Shown here piece by piece: positions 1-12,460 of a stretch of DNA of 64,000 bases (within the stretch, counting starts at the first letter, position 1; each line of letters starts with the position of its first letter). A program made the translations under genes and the position numbers. A model generated the notes under the pieces. The model was not told the origin of the DNA. It did not search any database and worked only from the letters and a program-made list of their open reading frames with translations. The DNA comes from Lichenostomus cassidix (Eukaryota; Chordata; Aves; Passeriformes; Meliphagidae), in NCBI GenBank assembly GCA_008360975.2, contig CM039195.1, positions 15,615,010-15,679,009 on the forward strand, written 5' to 3'.

Positions 1-3000
1 GCCACAGGCTCACTCAGGTGGGAGCTAGGAAGAAATGGCAGTGAATCCACTATTTATGAGGAGTAAAGTGCTACAGAGCACAGCTGGGCCTGGACTACCT
101 TCACCAACACCACAGCCTGCCAAGCTCCTAATAAAACCCAACACAGGTTGACTTGGGCTCTCATGCTGCTTCAGAGCAGCAGCTTCCCCTTTCCTACTTG
201 GGGCCCACATGCACTGTGAAGCAAGTGCTTCCCCAGCATCTCACCGCATCCAAGGTTTCCAGGGCTTCCCCACCCACCTCTACAGCCAAGCAGAGCAGCC
301 CAGGAGTAGTGGGTCCATGCCCTCACTGCATGTTGCCCTCCACAGCCCCACCTTGCCACACAAGCCTCCCCACTCCAAGCAGGGATGGAGCATGCCCACG
401 GTCTGTTGTTGTTGTTGGTTTTGGCTCAGCAGTACCAGGCTGCTTCCAGCAAGAGTGGTATGAATAATTGCCCAATTAACTGGAGGAACTTCCAGATGTG
501 TGTTTGCTTTCATATCCATCCAGCCCCCCTCAATCCCACGTGCCTAACGCTGTGGAGAGCGGTGGGGGTGGGAGAGCTAACTCATGAAGCAGCATGGGCA
601 GGGCTCACCCGCTGCCTGGCTCAGCTCCCCTTTCCATCCTTCACCTCCCTTCCACTCTTTAAATGGGGAAATGGTCTTTTTTAACGACCCCGGGGAGAAG
701 GAAATTTGCCCTGCCCGCCAGAGCTTGGTTACACATGCCAAAAGCTGAGCAAGCAGAGAAGAAAGCTGATCCCATGTTACGATTTTTATCAGGTGCACAT
801 ACAGTGAACTCTCTTAAGACAGGTTGCCATTTTTTGCCATTTTCCTCCACCTTTTCCCATTGAATAATCTCACACTCAGCAGAGGTTTTATTGTCAGCTA
901 AACAGCTTTCCCCCTGCAGGACACTGGGAAACCTTTCAAGGTTGTGGTTCTTCCCTGTTTTCAGCAGAATCGAGCTCCACCCATCTGATTCTCACCAAAA
1001 AAGGGGGGGTCTTTCTAGGATCCAGGTAGAGATTTGACCTGGGCATGGGTTGTCTGGAACTCAGCCAATGAAACAAGGCCAAAAGGTGGCTCAGATCCCA
1101 TAGATGATGTGAGTTTCCCACAATCCCTCCCTCACACAAAAAGTGAAAGGGGTGGTACTCACCCCTGATTTTAGCATCCAGTTTGGCACCTAAGTGTCTA
1201 AGCTCCAGTGAGAAGAAGAAGAATCAGCTCTAGAGCAATCTGCTCCACCCAACAGTGTTTAAGACAAAATGAGCTGATTCACTCACAGAACGCTTCAGTC
1301 TCTCCCCACTGCACAGGACAGATGGCGCTCAGAGGACAAAATTACACCAGATGGCAAACTTCTACATAGCTACTATTTGGGGAAATAAATGCCATCCAAA
1401 ACACACATTCTGTCCAACCACAGCAGGAATGAAGCAACTCCAGCTCAAGGCATTCTCCCAGAACCTCAGCCTTGGGACCCTTTGGACAAGATGTCCAGAA
1501 ATAAGAGCAGCTCGAGGTGATGACTCTGGAAGCAGCATTAGCTTGGCATTGTGGGCTTTGCATGTGTCCTTGTGTCATCCAGCTCCCAAGGCTTTATCTT
1601 GCAAACCTTCAGATAGCAAGTAGCAGAGAGCATCCAGGACTTAACCACAGCCAGAACATCTCCTTTAGCTCCAGCATATGGATGCACACATCGCACTGTT
1701 GAAGCAGAAGGCTGCAGAGACCTGCTTCTCACTCAGCAGCTGGCAATGCCTGAACCAAAGAGGACAAACTGCCACATGATCCTTCCCCACAGAGAAGAGG
1801 GGAAGCAGAGAGCCTGGCTCACTGCAGGCAAGCACATGCTCATTCTAACTGAGCAGCTCCAGGGAAAGTGTGCTCCTAGAGCTGGGAAATGGTTTGGATG
1901 ATCTCTGCTCCCATCCTTTGAATCACGACAAGTGGACAGGGCAGACAGCCAAGCTCCAAAGATGAATGATGAGGTTTTCCTGAGAGGAGCTCAACAGCCA
2001 GCACTAACTTTTCAGTAATCAGCAAACAGCCCAGTGTCAAAAACTCCTTCCTGTGCCAAATTTCCTTACCACTCATCTCAAGACTGGGATATAAAGTCCC
2101 ATTTCTCACAAATCTCTCTTCAACCACTAGAAAAGTCACTGCTGCCAGGAATGAATTTCCTTTGTCCCTTAGACTGCTATTCAAATCTAGCCCACCTACA
2201 ACAATGGCAATTCATTTGCCCCCTTCTCTCCACAGCACATTTTCAGGTAAAATCCAGGCATGAAGAACTAAATGATCAGGTTGTTTCCTTCAGACAGAGC
2301 ATGAACCTGGTTGCTGGAGGGCAGCTGTCCCGCTGTAATGCCTGTCTTTTGGAGGAATTATTCACAGCTCCTATGCTGGACCTGCCTCATGAGGCAGCTT
2401 CTGCACTCCCTCTCACAAGAGAACAGGACCATGAAACCTGGGCAGGAAAGGGGTGGTGCCATTTGTATGAGGAACATGAGGGAGGCAGGATCTGAGATCC
2501 TGCCTGAAGGGTAAGATTGTACAGGACTAAAAGTGATGAAGATGGGGAATTTGATAAATGCCCAATGGAAGAAACTGTGTTTCCTAAGGACAGAAAAACC
2601 TTGCATCTGCTCTGGGCATTGGTGTCTCCACCCACTCTGACATTGACAGGGCAGTGCGCTGAGCCCACTGCCCACAGCACTGCTGTCAGAAGGCAGAGGA
2701 AGCTTTTGGACTGTGCAATATTTTGCAAGGGTGGAACAACTGGCTTCCTCTCCACAGCTGTTGCCCTCCCCACCACCCTACAGGACTTGAAGAGGGCCAT
2801 AAATGTTTCCAGCATAGCACTTTACCAAGCATATGTCATAAATTACAGTCCCGTGCTGATAATAAGTCAGGTAATAGTGACACTTTTTTGTCCTGCCAAC
2901 TGCAGAAAAGGTGGTAGAAGGGAGGGAGGAAGGGAGGAAGGTGGGGGGAGACTCCTATTAGCACCAAGCTGGATTTTACACACGGTGGAAAGTGTTTGTT

Positions 3001-5338
3001 CAGCTGGATGTGAGAACGGTCCTTAACCAAAGAGCACACACTAATGAAAACAGTGTGTGGAGGGGTGAGGGGCACCAGCACAGAGCAGCAATTCACGCTC
3101 CAGCACAGGTGCGAAGGCTGCAAGGACCAGGCTTGGGCCACAGCAACATCGAGCCTGCTTTTGCTCCAGCTCCATTTCACACCTTCTGGAAACACTAATT
3201 GCAAATTCTGCTTTGCCTTAGAGGAGAATACAGGCAGGCCTGAGAGCACCCAGTGCCATGGATTTTGATGTAAAGCCCTCTTGAGAGCTGAGCCTGCCTT
3301 GGCTGTTTGGCTGGAACATACAATATCCCTCTCCAAGCAGAGGCCCTCTGGACACCATACCCTCTCATCTTTCACCCAGGCAGGCTCAGCCTATTCTCAG
3401 ATCTCTAAAAAGCAGAGCCATGGAATCACAGCCTGGTTTTGCACTTACTTGTCCAACCACCTCTGCTGTGAACTCTGCAGGTCCCTCACTGCTCCCACTC
3501 TATCACACTATGAGGCAAATGCACCAGAGACCCCAAAGACCCAGAGCCAGCAGCCTAGACAGAAGCACAACAGATGCCATGAGGGATCCCAATTCCTAAA
3601 ATCCAAGTCCAGCTTTGCCGGATGCAAGCCAATGAGCCCCCTGAGAAAAGGCAGTGGTGTGTTTAAACTGGTGCAAAGGAGTGCAAGAGGAGAAAAGGGG
3701 GCCAAGCCAACATCAAAGACAGTGCAGGGCATAAATGAAGCAACATTTAGTTATCGGTCCATGTCTGTAGCATGTGACTGACTGACCAACAGTCCCTGGA
3801 GCTTATAGGATAGTCCTGCATTTGGGAATAAACCAAACTCCTTCAGAGTCACCTTCCCAGGAAAAGTCCTTGGATCATGAGTTATTCCCCAAGATCCCAC
3901 AGGTCATCAGGCAGGCACCCCACGGATGGAAGCAAATTCTCATGTGCAAGATCCTTCTGCAGTGAACTCTCCTCCTCAAGAGTCAGAGGTTGGCAAGAGT
4001 GCCCCAAAGAGACCCAGCAGACAAAGGAATCTCTGTGGACTGGACCCTACCAGGTATGGAACACCACAGCAGGACCCGCAGCCAAAGCTGCATCCTAACA
4101 AGCAACATCACACTCTGGAATACCTGGTGCAATATGCTGGGAGCATACCACACACTAGCACAGTCTCCTCACAGAGGAGGGGGATTAAAGTCATCCTAAA
4201 GGGAAAGTGCTATTTCCCTTCCCACAAATCCCCTCTCCACACCAAGGGGATCACCCAGAAGTTAAATCTTCACATTCACAGTATAATGTGACTGCTCACC
4301 CCCAAAAGGCAGGAACTGCCATAGCTGGGGCAAAGGATGGGACAAAGAAACAGGAAAAGGTGGCTGCAACCCATCCAATCAAATGGGAAACACAGAGTCC
4401 ACAGAGCACTTCTTGCAGTCACAGAGAAACGCATGGCTGCCTTCGTGACCGCATCCCTTTTTTGTCATTAAAATATACACCAGCACTCTCCCAGTTTTGG
4501 GACCATCGGCTTTAGCCTCACCCACATTGCCAGGAGTAACATCAGTAACTTATCTAGAGGAGCAGAACCATGTCGCGCTGCTGCAAGTGGAAGAGAAACG
4601 ATCCACACCACTGAGCAAACCTGCCATTAAGATGCTGGCGTGTGATAGGAAAAGGATTTGCTGAATTATCCCATGGTAATTCCTAGTTTTACCCACAGGA
4701 GGGCAGACTTTGCCAAGGCTTATCAGCTTTCCATGCAAGCAGGCCAGGGCAAACCCCACTGCTGTGGGACCAGCAAAGCCACTGTTTTATTAGCCCAGCT
4801 TAGGTTTTGGCATAAGACCCTTCTGTGCTTCCTGGTGATCTTCCAACTGCTCTTCTGCCCACCCTAAAAGTGCAAATTGCTTCTCCAAAGCTGTTGGACA
4901 CCCATGAGGACAGCTCTCATTCCATCCACTCAGCCATTCCTCACTTGCATTTCTTTTCTTGCTTTCATGTTGCTTCCCAATCCAGCTTTCCCATCCCTCT
5001 ACTGCCTCTGCCGAAAAGCCTCCATTACATCCAGTGCCTAGTCCATAACTCGAGCCTGGTTTCATAAGAGAATGGGATATATACAACTGTATGCACCAGA
5101 GAAATTACCATTCCTGTATGTTCTGGGAAATGTGTGTTCAAGAATAGCATTCCCACACAAAGGAATGGTACACTATGAGCTCACTTGTTATTGGTCTTCA
5201 GAGAACAGGTTTCCAGAGAGAGAAGCCACCATCGAGACGCAAACCTAAAGGTCACAGGCTTCACCCAACGCTGCACTTGTAGAACTACTTTATTTCATGC
5301 CAAGTGAAAGTGTTCCAAAATGCTGGGAACTTGAAGGA
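1..5338. other. Non-coding upstream flank, no gene recognised
   Basis: No reading frame here resembles a known protein family, and none shows a chain of exons with matching splice phases. The longest open frames (up to about 180 codons) overlap each other on both strands and have low-complexity or repeat-like composition. A purine-rich GGGA/GGAA stretch lies near 2922-2950. In mammals the gene upstream of TBC1D24 is NTN3, but no laminin-type or netrin-like cysteine-rich frame was seen. The stretch is either intergenic or intron/UTR of a neighbour lying to the left. Confidence 0.5.
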
Positions 5339-5599
5339 TGTCGCTGTTGAGCCGCTAGCAGAGTAAAGAAGCCAGTTCTCAGTGGCAAGAAGGAAAGACC
5401 TTTATTGTTTTGATTTCATCATATATATAGAGTTTTCAAAGGTCACCCAGATTGGTCAGTCAGAAACCTCCCCCTAGGCCTGATTGGCCAGGCCTGCACC
5501 GTCCAGATCTTGGGACACTGTTTTTAATAACATCCAAACTTTATCTTTATTTATAAAACACAAAAGGAATTCTCATGGGAAAGACCTGTGCTAGCCACA
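5339..5599 (-). mobile_element. Solo LTR of an endogenous retrovirus (261 bp), minus orientation
   Basis: Read on the minus strand, the element begins TGTGGCTAGCAC and ends ACAGCGACA, so it has the TG...CA ends of an LTR. It is flanked by a perfect 6-bp direct repeat, GAAGGA, at 5333-5338 and 5600-5605, which is a target-site duplication. Six-base duplications are usual for alpha/beta-type (ERVK-like) retroviruses. On its own strand it carries an AATAAA, two CCAAT boxes and a TATA-like motif in the order of an LTR promoter, although the AATAAA lies near the 5' end. No internal viral genes flank it. A second copy in the opposite orientation lies at 19991-20252. The exact family name is not known to me. 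Confidence 0.85.
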
Positions 5600-5605
5600 G
5601 AAGGA

Positions 5606-7044
5606 TATAAACAAAGATCCTTCTTTCATCCCTAGAAAGCCTTTGCAGACTCACCGTCCCCCACGCCCAGGGGGTCACCAGGTCTTGCTCTTTATTTGAA
5701 CCACTGTGGGGTTTAGGAGCTTTGGCATTCCTTGGCTTCTGTCAAACTGCCAGCAATGAACGTCTTCCTCCAGGAAGAGGAGTAGATGCATATAAACATG
5801 TTTTCCACCAGCCATCAGCCAGCTATTCAAGCAAGGTTTTCACCCTCTCTCTCACAGTCACAGACAGCCCAACAGCCTAAACACAGACTGAGGGAGATTA
5901 CTCATAGAACCAAGCAGCCTCCAAAGTTTTACAGCACACTGCATCCACTCTGCCCACATCATCTCCCATTCTCACCGCCCATACAAGTCCCCACACTGCT
6001 ATCTCCTTTTATCCTGCCATCACACAGCCTCTCTCCCAAAAGACTTCCCCATACTGAACTTATGTCTGTGCCCTTTATGTTATCTTTGCCTCCTTGAACT
6101 CTATCCCCTTATGGCACCCAGAGTACTGGAATTCGATTAAACCGTCAGGCAATGCAGAGGTTTTAGCCACCATTATACTCCTAAAATATCTTTTGCACCA
6201 CTGAGCATCAGGACAGAAGTTTGGAGAGAGCCTTCAATTATTCCTACTTTCAGAACACTGAGAAAAACTGTCCAGCTAAACAGTGTTTCGCTCCAATCAC
6301 GATTCACATCTCAGCAGAGAGAGTTCAGTAGTCCAGTCCCTCTCCCTTGTGCCTGCTCTTTTTTCCCAAGCCTGTCAATCCCCAGCTGGTTTTGCCTCAT
6401 GTGAGCACCTCTCTGCCACAGTTTCCTGGGAGGGACATGAGAATACCAGCACTGCTTTACCTCAGAGGGGCACCATGAGCCCAAATATACAAAATACATA
6501 GGTCCCACATACCACAGTGAAAGGATCTTTAAATGCTGAAGACAAAGGAATGTTTTTCATCCTACAAAATCTTCACAAATGCTACCCACACTTATCTCTG
6601 TCCTCACACCCCTCCATCTACTTTCACCCCCTCTTAAACCTGATTTCTTTGCTAGTTCAGCTTCATTTAGCACAAGGAACATAATGCTTTACATGTGCAG
6701 AAGTGCCCTCTAGGACCTTGCACAATCAAACACAAGTGAATGTAAAATAATGCACTATATTTCCAATTTATATTTGGATAAACAAATTATTTCTCAGTAC
6801 AACTTCTGGAAATGACACGAGTTTATAGCTGTCCACAGTAGCATTAGCCAGTCACAAGGAAGCCTTAAAGGAAGCAGGACTGCTTAGTGCTTCCCCCCAG
6901 TTTGGAACTTAGGCCTCCTTTGGAGCAGTGGGACTGCCCTGCCTGGCCACCAGCAGAGGCAGGGGTACAGCACTGCCCAAGACCTCACTGACCATTTGTC
7001 ACAGTGGCTGCTGTGTCTGTCTGAAGGACTTAACAGGGTGGGGT
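5606..7044. other. Non-coding stretch, nothing recognised
   Basis: This is a C/T-rich stretch of unique-looking sequence with no recognisable exon, RNA gene or repeat. The open frames are short and overlap on both strands. Confidence 0.45.
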
Positions 7045-7358
7045 GTTAAGTCCTGTAAGAAAGGTGGGGACAGGCTTTTCAGCAGGGCCTGTAGCAATAG
7101 GACAAATGGGGATGATTCTAAACTGAAAGAGGCGCGATTTAGACTAGGTATTAGGAAAAGGTTTTTTCAATAAGGGTGATGCCCTGGCACAGGCTTTCCA
7201 GAGAAGCTGTGGCTGCCCCATCCCTGGAAGTGCTCAAGACCAGGTTGGACCAGACTGGATAGAACTCAGAGCAACATGGGATAGTGGAAGGTGTCCCTGC
7301 TCATGGCAAAGGGTGGGACTGGATGGGCTATCCAACCCAAACCACTCTAGGATTTTAT
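7045..7358 (+). repeat. CR1 LINE 3'-end fragment
   Basis: The sequence follows the typical CR1 3' tail. An 'aaactgaaagag' block is followed by 'ggcacaggctttccagagaa' and 'ctggaagtgctcaagaccag', and it closes near 'ccaacccaaaccactctagg', close to the terminal 8-mer region. It is 5'-truncated, as most avian CR1 copies are, and has no open frame. The left boundary is approximate. Confidence 0.85.
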
Positions 7359-8520
7359 CTTGCCTCTAATCACTGCCCAGTAGCTTTAAGAAAAATACAA
7401 AAAAACCTTTTAAGACCCCATTTAAAATGCAGCTGCAAATGGCTCCAAGTCCTCTGTGTGTTTTATGTTTCATTATCATGTTTCGTAGTTTCCTTGTGGT
7501 CCTTTGTGGTTTCCTTTAGATTGTAAACCTACCGGGTAAGGGATTTGTTATCTCTTTGGCAATATCCTGCCATACCAAGCTGTGTACATTTACAGCACCA
7601 TTTGAAAGATTAGCGCTTTATTGGCCACTGAAGCATTGCTAGTTAATAATCTTTAATGTGGCAGTTATTTATCCAGTCGTAAACAGAGCACTGCTGCCAA
7701 GCTAAGTCAAATAAACACTATGGAAATCCTTAATTTTGAAAATGAACCAATTTCTGTCCTGGATATTGTAGGCTTTGCAAAAAAAAAAAAAAAATCACAT
7801 TGGTACTGAGCCCAAAAGCAGTCAGATTTTAAAGCTTTCCTAAAGAAACAATTGTTTCTAGTATTTGCGCTGAGCTTTTCCTAGCCCCCAGGGCAGAAGC
7901 ATAGCCTAAGTTCTCTTCACCCAGCGCTGCTGTGTGTGGGATGATGACCAAGGAGCCAAGCAAAGGCTAAGGCTTTATCTGCAGCCTATGTTATGTACCC
8001 TTTGTGTTATCTCTGTGGACAGAGATCTGCACAGCTGATGTCAGGAAAGGCCCTGAAGGAGCAGGTCCGGTGGAGATGCGATGATCCTGCCCTGGCTCTG
8101 AAGAATGGAACAAAAGAGAACAAAGTTGTATGACCAGAACTTTAAAGGACACCATAAAAAAAAACAGTAACAAAACCACCTTTTTCCTGATTAGGGGTTA
8201 TTTAGATATTAAAACACACAACCCTGCATATGCTAATAGGCTTAATTAAGTACATAGTCCAACACATTACTGTGTTACTCTGCTCTCTGCTTAGGTCATG
8301 CTATATGTGAAAAAAGAACAGAGGCATAAGATAGGACTGCCTAAAAGACCTCAGAGACAGTGGATGAGCTACTCTCCTCTCCCTCCTCCTAACTATTCAT
8401 TGTAAGCTTCTACATAAGATTATGATGATGATGACTACCTGGGCTAACACTATACTACTGTTATTGTTAGAGCTCTATCACAGCTAGTGCATCCATCTAG
8501 GGCAATTCCAAACCTGTATT
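7359..8520. other. Non-coding stretch with a poly-A run
   Basis: AT-rich unique-looking sequence with a run of A at about 7779-7794. No exon or RNA gene is recognised. Confidence 0.45.
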
Positions 8521-8800
8521 TCATAGAATCCCAGAATCTCAGAATGGTTTGTGTTGGAAGAGATTTTAGAGCCTATCCAGTTCCACCTCCTGCCATTGGC
8601 AGTGACACCTTGCACTAGCCCAGGTTGCTCAAAGCCCTGTCTTACCTGGCCTTGAACACTTCCAGTGATGGAGCAGGCAGAACGTGTCTGGGAAACCTGT
8701 GCCAGGCCCTCACCATCATCTGAGTAAAGAGTTTCTCCTGAAAATCTAATCAAAACCTACTCTCATTTATTCCCCCTTGTCATTCCCCCTTGTATTTCTG
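8521..8800 (-). repeat. CR1 LINE 3'-end fragment
   Basis: It starts with 'tcatagaatcccagaatctc', the reverse complement of the CR1 terminal repeat. The 'gttggaagagattttagagc' segment and the reversed tail through 'cagtgatggagcagg' follow. The copy is diverged and non-coding. The right boundary is approximate. Confidence 0.85.
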
Positions 8801-9079
8801 CTGCTTCAATAAGCACACTATTCACGAATGTGTGACAGCAAAAGTTCTTATTGAACATTACCAGACTCACAGTATCAAACATGCCCTGTTTGAGAACCTG
8901 TGCTCATGCAAGTTCCTATTGAACACAGCCATTTGTAGTGCCAAATCGGTTATAATCAGAGATTAAGCCCAGTCACCCCAAACATCTCTGATCTGTAACA
9001 ATCAGCTGGATCACAAGGGGTTTCTTTTTTACCAAATTTTCATATTCTTATTTACCAAATATTTATATTCTTATCACAG

Positions 9080-9420
9080 CACTGCCCCAACCACTTTGTC
9101 TGCCCACACTACCCCTCACTGCCACCCACCACCCCTCACAGTCTCCATCACCCCTCTCACCGTTCATCACCCCTCACTGTCCCTCATCTTTGATCTGCAG
9201 CCTCCTCACAGGCTTCTGATCCTTCAGAGCTCCCATCAGCCCCCACAGCCGCCCCCACAGCCACCCTCATAACCCCTCACAGCGCCCCTCACAGCGCCGG
9301 TCACCCCTTGCAGCCCGTGTCACCCCTCACGATCCCCATCACCTCTCACGATCCCCATCCTCTCGCAGCCCCCGCCACCCTTCGCCCCCGTCGCTCCCCT
9401 CAATCTCCATCCCCTCACAG
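9080..9420. repeat. C/T-rich imperfect repeats beside the CpG island
   Basis: Irregular repeats of 'cacccctcac' with interspersed 'agcccccacag' and 'gatccccatc' blocks make a pyrimidine-rich tract. It directly abuts the CpG-dense block to its right. It looks like a degenerate minisatellite and has no coding character: the open frames through it exist only because stop codons are rare in this composition. Confidence 0.65.
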
Positions 9421-9890
9421 CCCCCTCGCCCCCTGGGCCGGGGACGCCCCGCGTGCGCGCGCCCGCCGCGCCTCTGCCGCGCCCTCTGCGCAGGCGCGGG
9501 GCAGCTCGCGCCCCCGTCCCGTCGGACGCGGCCCAGGGCGGCGGAGAGCGGTGAGGCGGGGCAGGCGTGAGCGCGGCTCCGGGAGGCAGCTGGGGGGAAT
9601 GGAATTCTGTGTCGGGCGGTGGCACCTCGCCGGCATCTCCCCGGCGAGCGGTCGGGAGGCACCCGGAGGGGGCCGGCCCCGAGACCGGCCTTCGTCGGGC
9701 CGGGCCGCGGGTTGCTGGTCATGCCCGTGCGAGAGCGGGCGGCAGCTGCGGGGGAGGCTCGGGCGCGTCCCCAGTCGCTGTGTCTGTCCGCGGGCTCCAG
9801 AGCCCAGGGCGGAACCTCCGGGGGGTGTTGATGACGGACGCTGTCCCCTGGTCCCTGTGACGAGCGGGCTGTGGGGGCTCTAGGCTGCGC
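9421..9890 (+). promoter_or_regulatory. TBC1D24: CpG island; probable TBC1D24 promoter and untranslated exon 1
   Basis: This block of about 470 bp is very dense in CpG, in sharp contrast to its AT-rich surroundings. It contains an NRF1-like element, TGCGCAGGCGC, at 9487-9497, and a good splice donor, GCG|GTGAGG, at about 9550/9551, that could end a non-coding first exon. The next CpG-rich block is 50 kb away at ATP6V0C, so this is the best promoter for TBC1D24, whose coding start follows a splice acceptor 15 kb downstream. Mammalian TBC1D24 likewise has a distant untranslated first exon. The exact start site and exon end cannot be read from the sequence, and a divergent transcript to the left is possible. 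Confidence 0.6.
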
Positions 9891-12185
9891 CTGGGGGCTG
9901 CTTCGGTGTGTGGAGAGGGTGGAAGGTGCTTAAATGGCTTGTGCGTGCCCCTGGTGCAGGTCAGTGCCGGAGAGGATCCTCTGATCGCGGGTGATGCTCT
10001 CCCCAACACGCTCAGCTCACGCGTATTCTGCCAGCCCGCCCCGCAGAGGGGCAATGGATCCTCACAGGGACAGCTCTCTAAACCCACTACTTGGGTTTTG
10101 CAGCCTCTGCCTTCTATCTTTTGAAATTTCTGTAATTAAAGTAGAATTTTGTTGTGAGTTTGTTTTCACATTAGTTTTTCCAGCACATCCTTCAGAACAG
10201 AAAATTGCTGTTGGAATATTAGGGCTGGCGAATTGTTACACACCAAACACCAGGTTCAGAGTGCTGGCTAGAACCTGCCCAAGTGCTCCTCGGTCTCTCT
10301 GGGCCTGTGAAAAAGTGAGCAATAGCCGGCTGGATGCAGCATGCTCAGCTGATTCCAAGTCCCAGGGCAGCAAGAGGGATGACAGCTCACAGATGCTGTG
10401 TACTTGTGATGAGAGAAAAGTGGGGTGGGGCCTTCTCGTTTGAACCATATTATCTCAATCCTTATATTTTTATGTCCAATTTCTACATGAAGCTGGAGTA
10501 TCTGAAAGCTTTACTGTCGTGCGGGAAATCCCAGTAGGATTTTCAGAGCATCCAGGAATACCCAGAACACAGAAATTATATGGATTATATCTAGAGAACT
10601 GTATACCAGAGTAGGGAATTCCCTGTTGTTGGAATTTCCTTCTTTCTGTAATCATTAGCTGTTAGACTGTTGCAAAAGACTTTTCTCCAAGATAGTTACT
10701 CAGGAACAGCACTGATAGCTCGAGTCCAAGGACTCCAGCAACATTTTATGGTAGCTCTCTGTTCCTTCCAAGCAATGCATGATACTTACATCCTTTGTAA
10801 TTTTCAAAACAGCTGTGGATATTATCGCACAATAATTAGCTGTTGGAAATCCTTCTACTGGATGTCTTTTCTGTCATTAATATTTGAAAGTTTGCAGGTG
10901 TTCCTGCAGCCAGAAATTTTAACTCAAAGGAAAACAGCTTCTAATTGTTTGGGTTTGGTTTGGTTTTTTGTTTGGTTGGTTGGTTGGTTTGTTTTGTTGG
11001 GGTTTTGGGGGTTTTTTTGCTGTTAATAATTAAATGCTGCCAAGTAAATCTTTCTAGAAGGCTGTTTGTGGGTCTGTCACATATTTAAGCACCTCTGCTC
11101 TTCCCAGCTCACTCCTTTTATTGAGACCTTTGTTTTCTTTTCTTGGTTGTATTTGTTTATTTGTTCTGTTAATCTGAAATCTTTAAGGGCCTCCATCCTC
11201 TGATCCCCCTGTTATTTGGACTGTAAAGAAAAATGAAAAAAAAAAGGTATTCCTACACTAAAATAACTGTCTGTATATTCAAGGCAAGCAAAGCAAACCA
11301 CACGACACGTGTCTCACCATTTCCAACCCCAAAGTTATCACAATCTGATAATGCTACCCTAGCATTTGTTTCGGTCATAAGTGCCTTGGCTTTAATGCTG
11401 AAGCCACATACAGTCGACAAGCACATTATTAGTAACATACCATAAGTTAGGTCCTTACTGTTCTTCTGGCTCTGTAGAATCCCCCCTGTCCTGCCTGTTA
11501 GGTTGGAGAGGCTGTTGGAACCGCTGCTGTTGGGCTGTGTGCTTAGACACAGATAAATGTATGTTACCACTCAAAATAGATAAACTGTGTTAATGGTCTG
11601 AAAGAAAAATAGCTCCTTATAGTCCATCTGTACAGCCTTGAATCAGGACTATAACTAAAGAACTACAGTTTCTCTTAAATTTGTTTGGGGGTGCCTTTAT
11701 TTTCAGGTTTATTTGCAAGAGCCTGCAGTAGGGGGGTGTTGGCGGGTGCAATGGATTTTGTTGCAGTAATGGTGTTCTTGAGCCATTTCCTGCTTTGGTA
11801 CTTGACCAGACAGTCACCTGATACAAAAATAGACCTTATTGCACTGTAATTAATGATTGACTGGCTTGGAGTCCACATGTATTAGTGGGAATGTGTGCTG
11901 GTGATGTCCAGTTCCGGACTCAAATCTTTTCTCTAATATTAGTATATTGAAGTGTTTATATCTGTGGTGTTCACACTGTTAGGCTTTAATATGACTCATT
12001 TGTTCTCCTTCTTAAACTTCTGCAGTTGGAGGACAATTGCCTGAGCTTTCAGATGTGTTGCAAAAGACCATGAGCTGTTGATTCTCACTGTCTCAGGAAA
12101 GATACTCTGGACAAATCTGGTAGACTGCCAGTGTCTGTGTTAAGGAGTGTGTTGAATGGTGCTTGGGGTGTGTAGGCAGCTACAT
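9891..12185. other. Presumed TBC1D24 intron 1, first part
   Basis: No exon is recognised. The stretch is AT-rich with scattered simple sequence, including the G/T-rich tract listed separately. Confidence 0.5.
10945..11022. repeat. G/T-rich simple repeat (TTGG-like)
   Basis: Low-complexity run of irregular GGTTT and TTGG units ending in a T stretch. It has no other content. Confidence 0.8.
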
Positions 12186-12189
12186 CAGC

Positions 12190-12460
12190 GCAGAACCATG
12201 GAGTGGGTTGGAAGGGCCCTTAAAGTTCATCTCATTCCACCCCCTGCCATAGGCAGGAACACCTTCCACTAGCACAGGTTGCTCCAAGGCCCAGTCCAAC
12301 CTGGCCTGGAACACTTCCAGGGGTGGGGCAGCCACAGCTGCTCTGGGCAGCCTGTGCCAGGGCCTCCCCATCCTCACGGGAAAGAATTTCTTCCCAATAT
12401 CTAAGCTAAACTTACTTTCTGTCAGTTTAAAACCTTTCTCCCTCTCCTGATTATGTTACC
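12190..12460 (-). repeat. CR1 LINE 3'-end fragment
   Basis: The reversed CR1 tail runs from 'gggttggaagggcccttaaa' through 'cacaggttgctccaaggccc' and 'ggggcagccacagctgctct' to 'aatttcttcccaatatctaa'. It is a well-preserved 5'-truncated copy. Confidence 0.88.

Noticed and set aside
1..9079. NTN3 (netrin) as the left neighbour, expected from mammalian order
   Set aside because: No cysteine-rich laminin or netrin frame is present, so the gene, if there, lies outside the window.
9308..9883. A 191-codon open frame through the CpG island
   Set aside because: Stop codons are rare in this composition. Long frames are also open on the other strand, and the product is low-complexity Arg/Pro/Gly-rich without a known domain.
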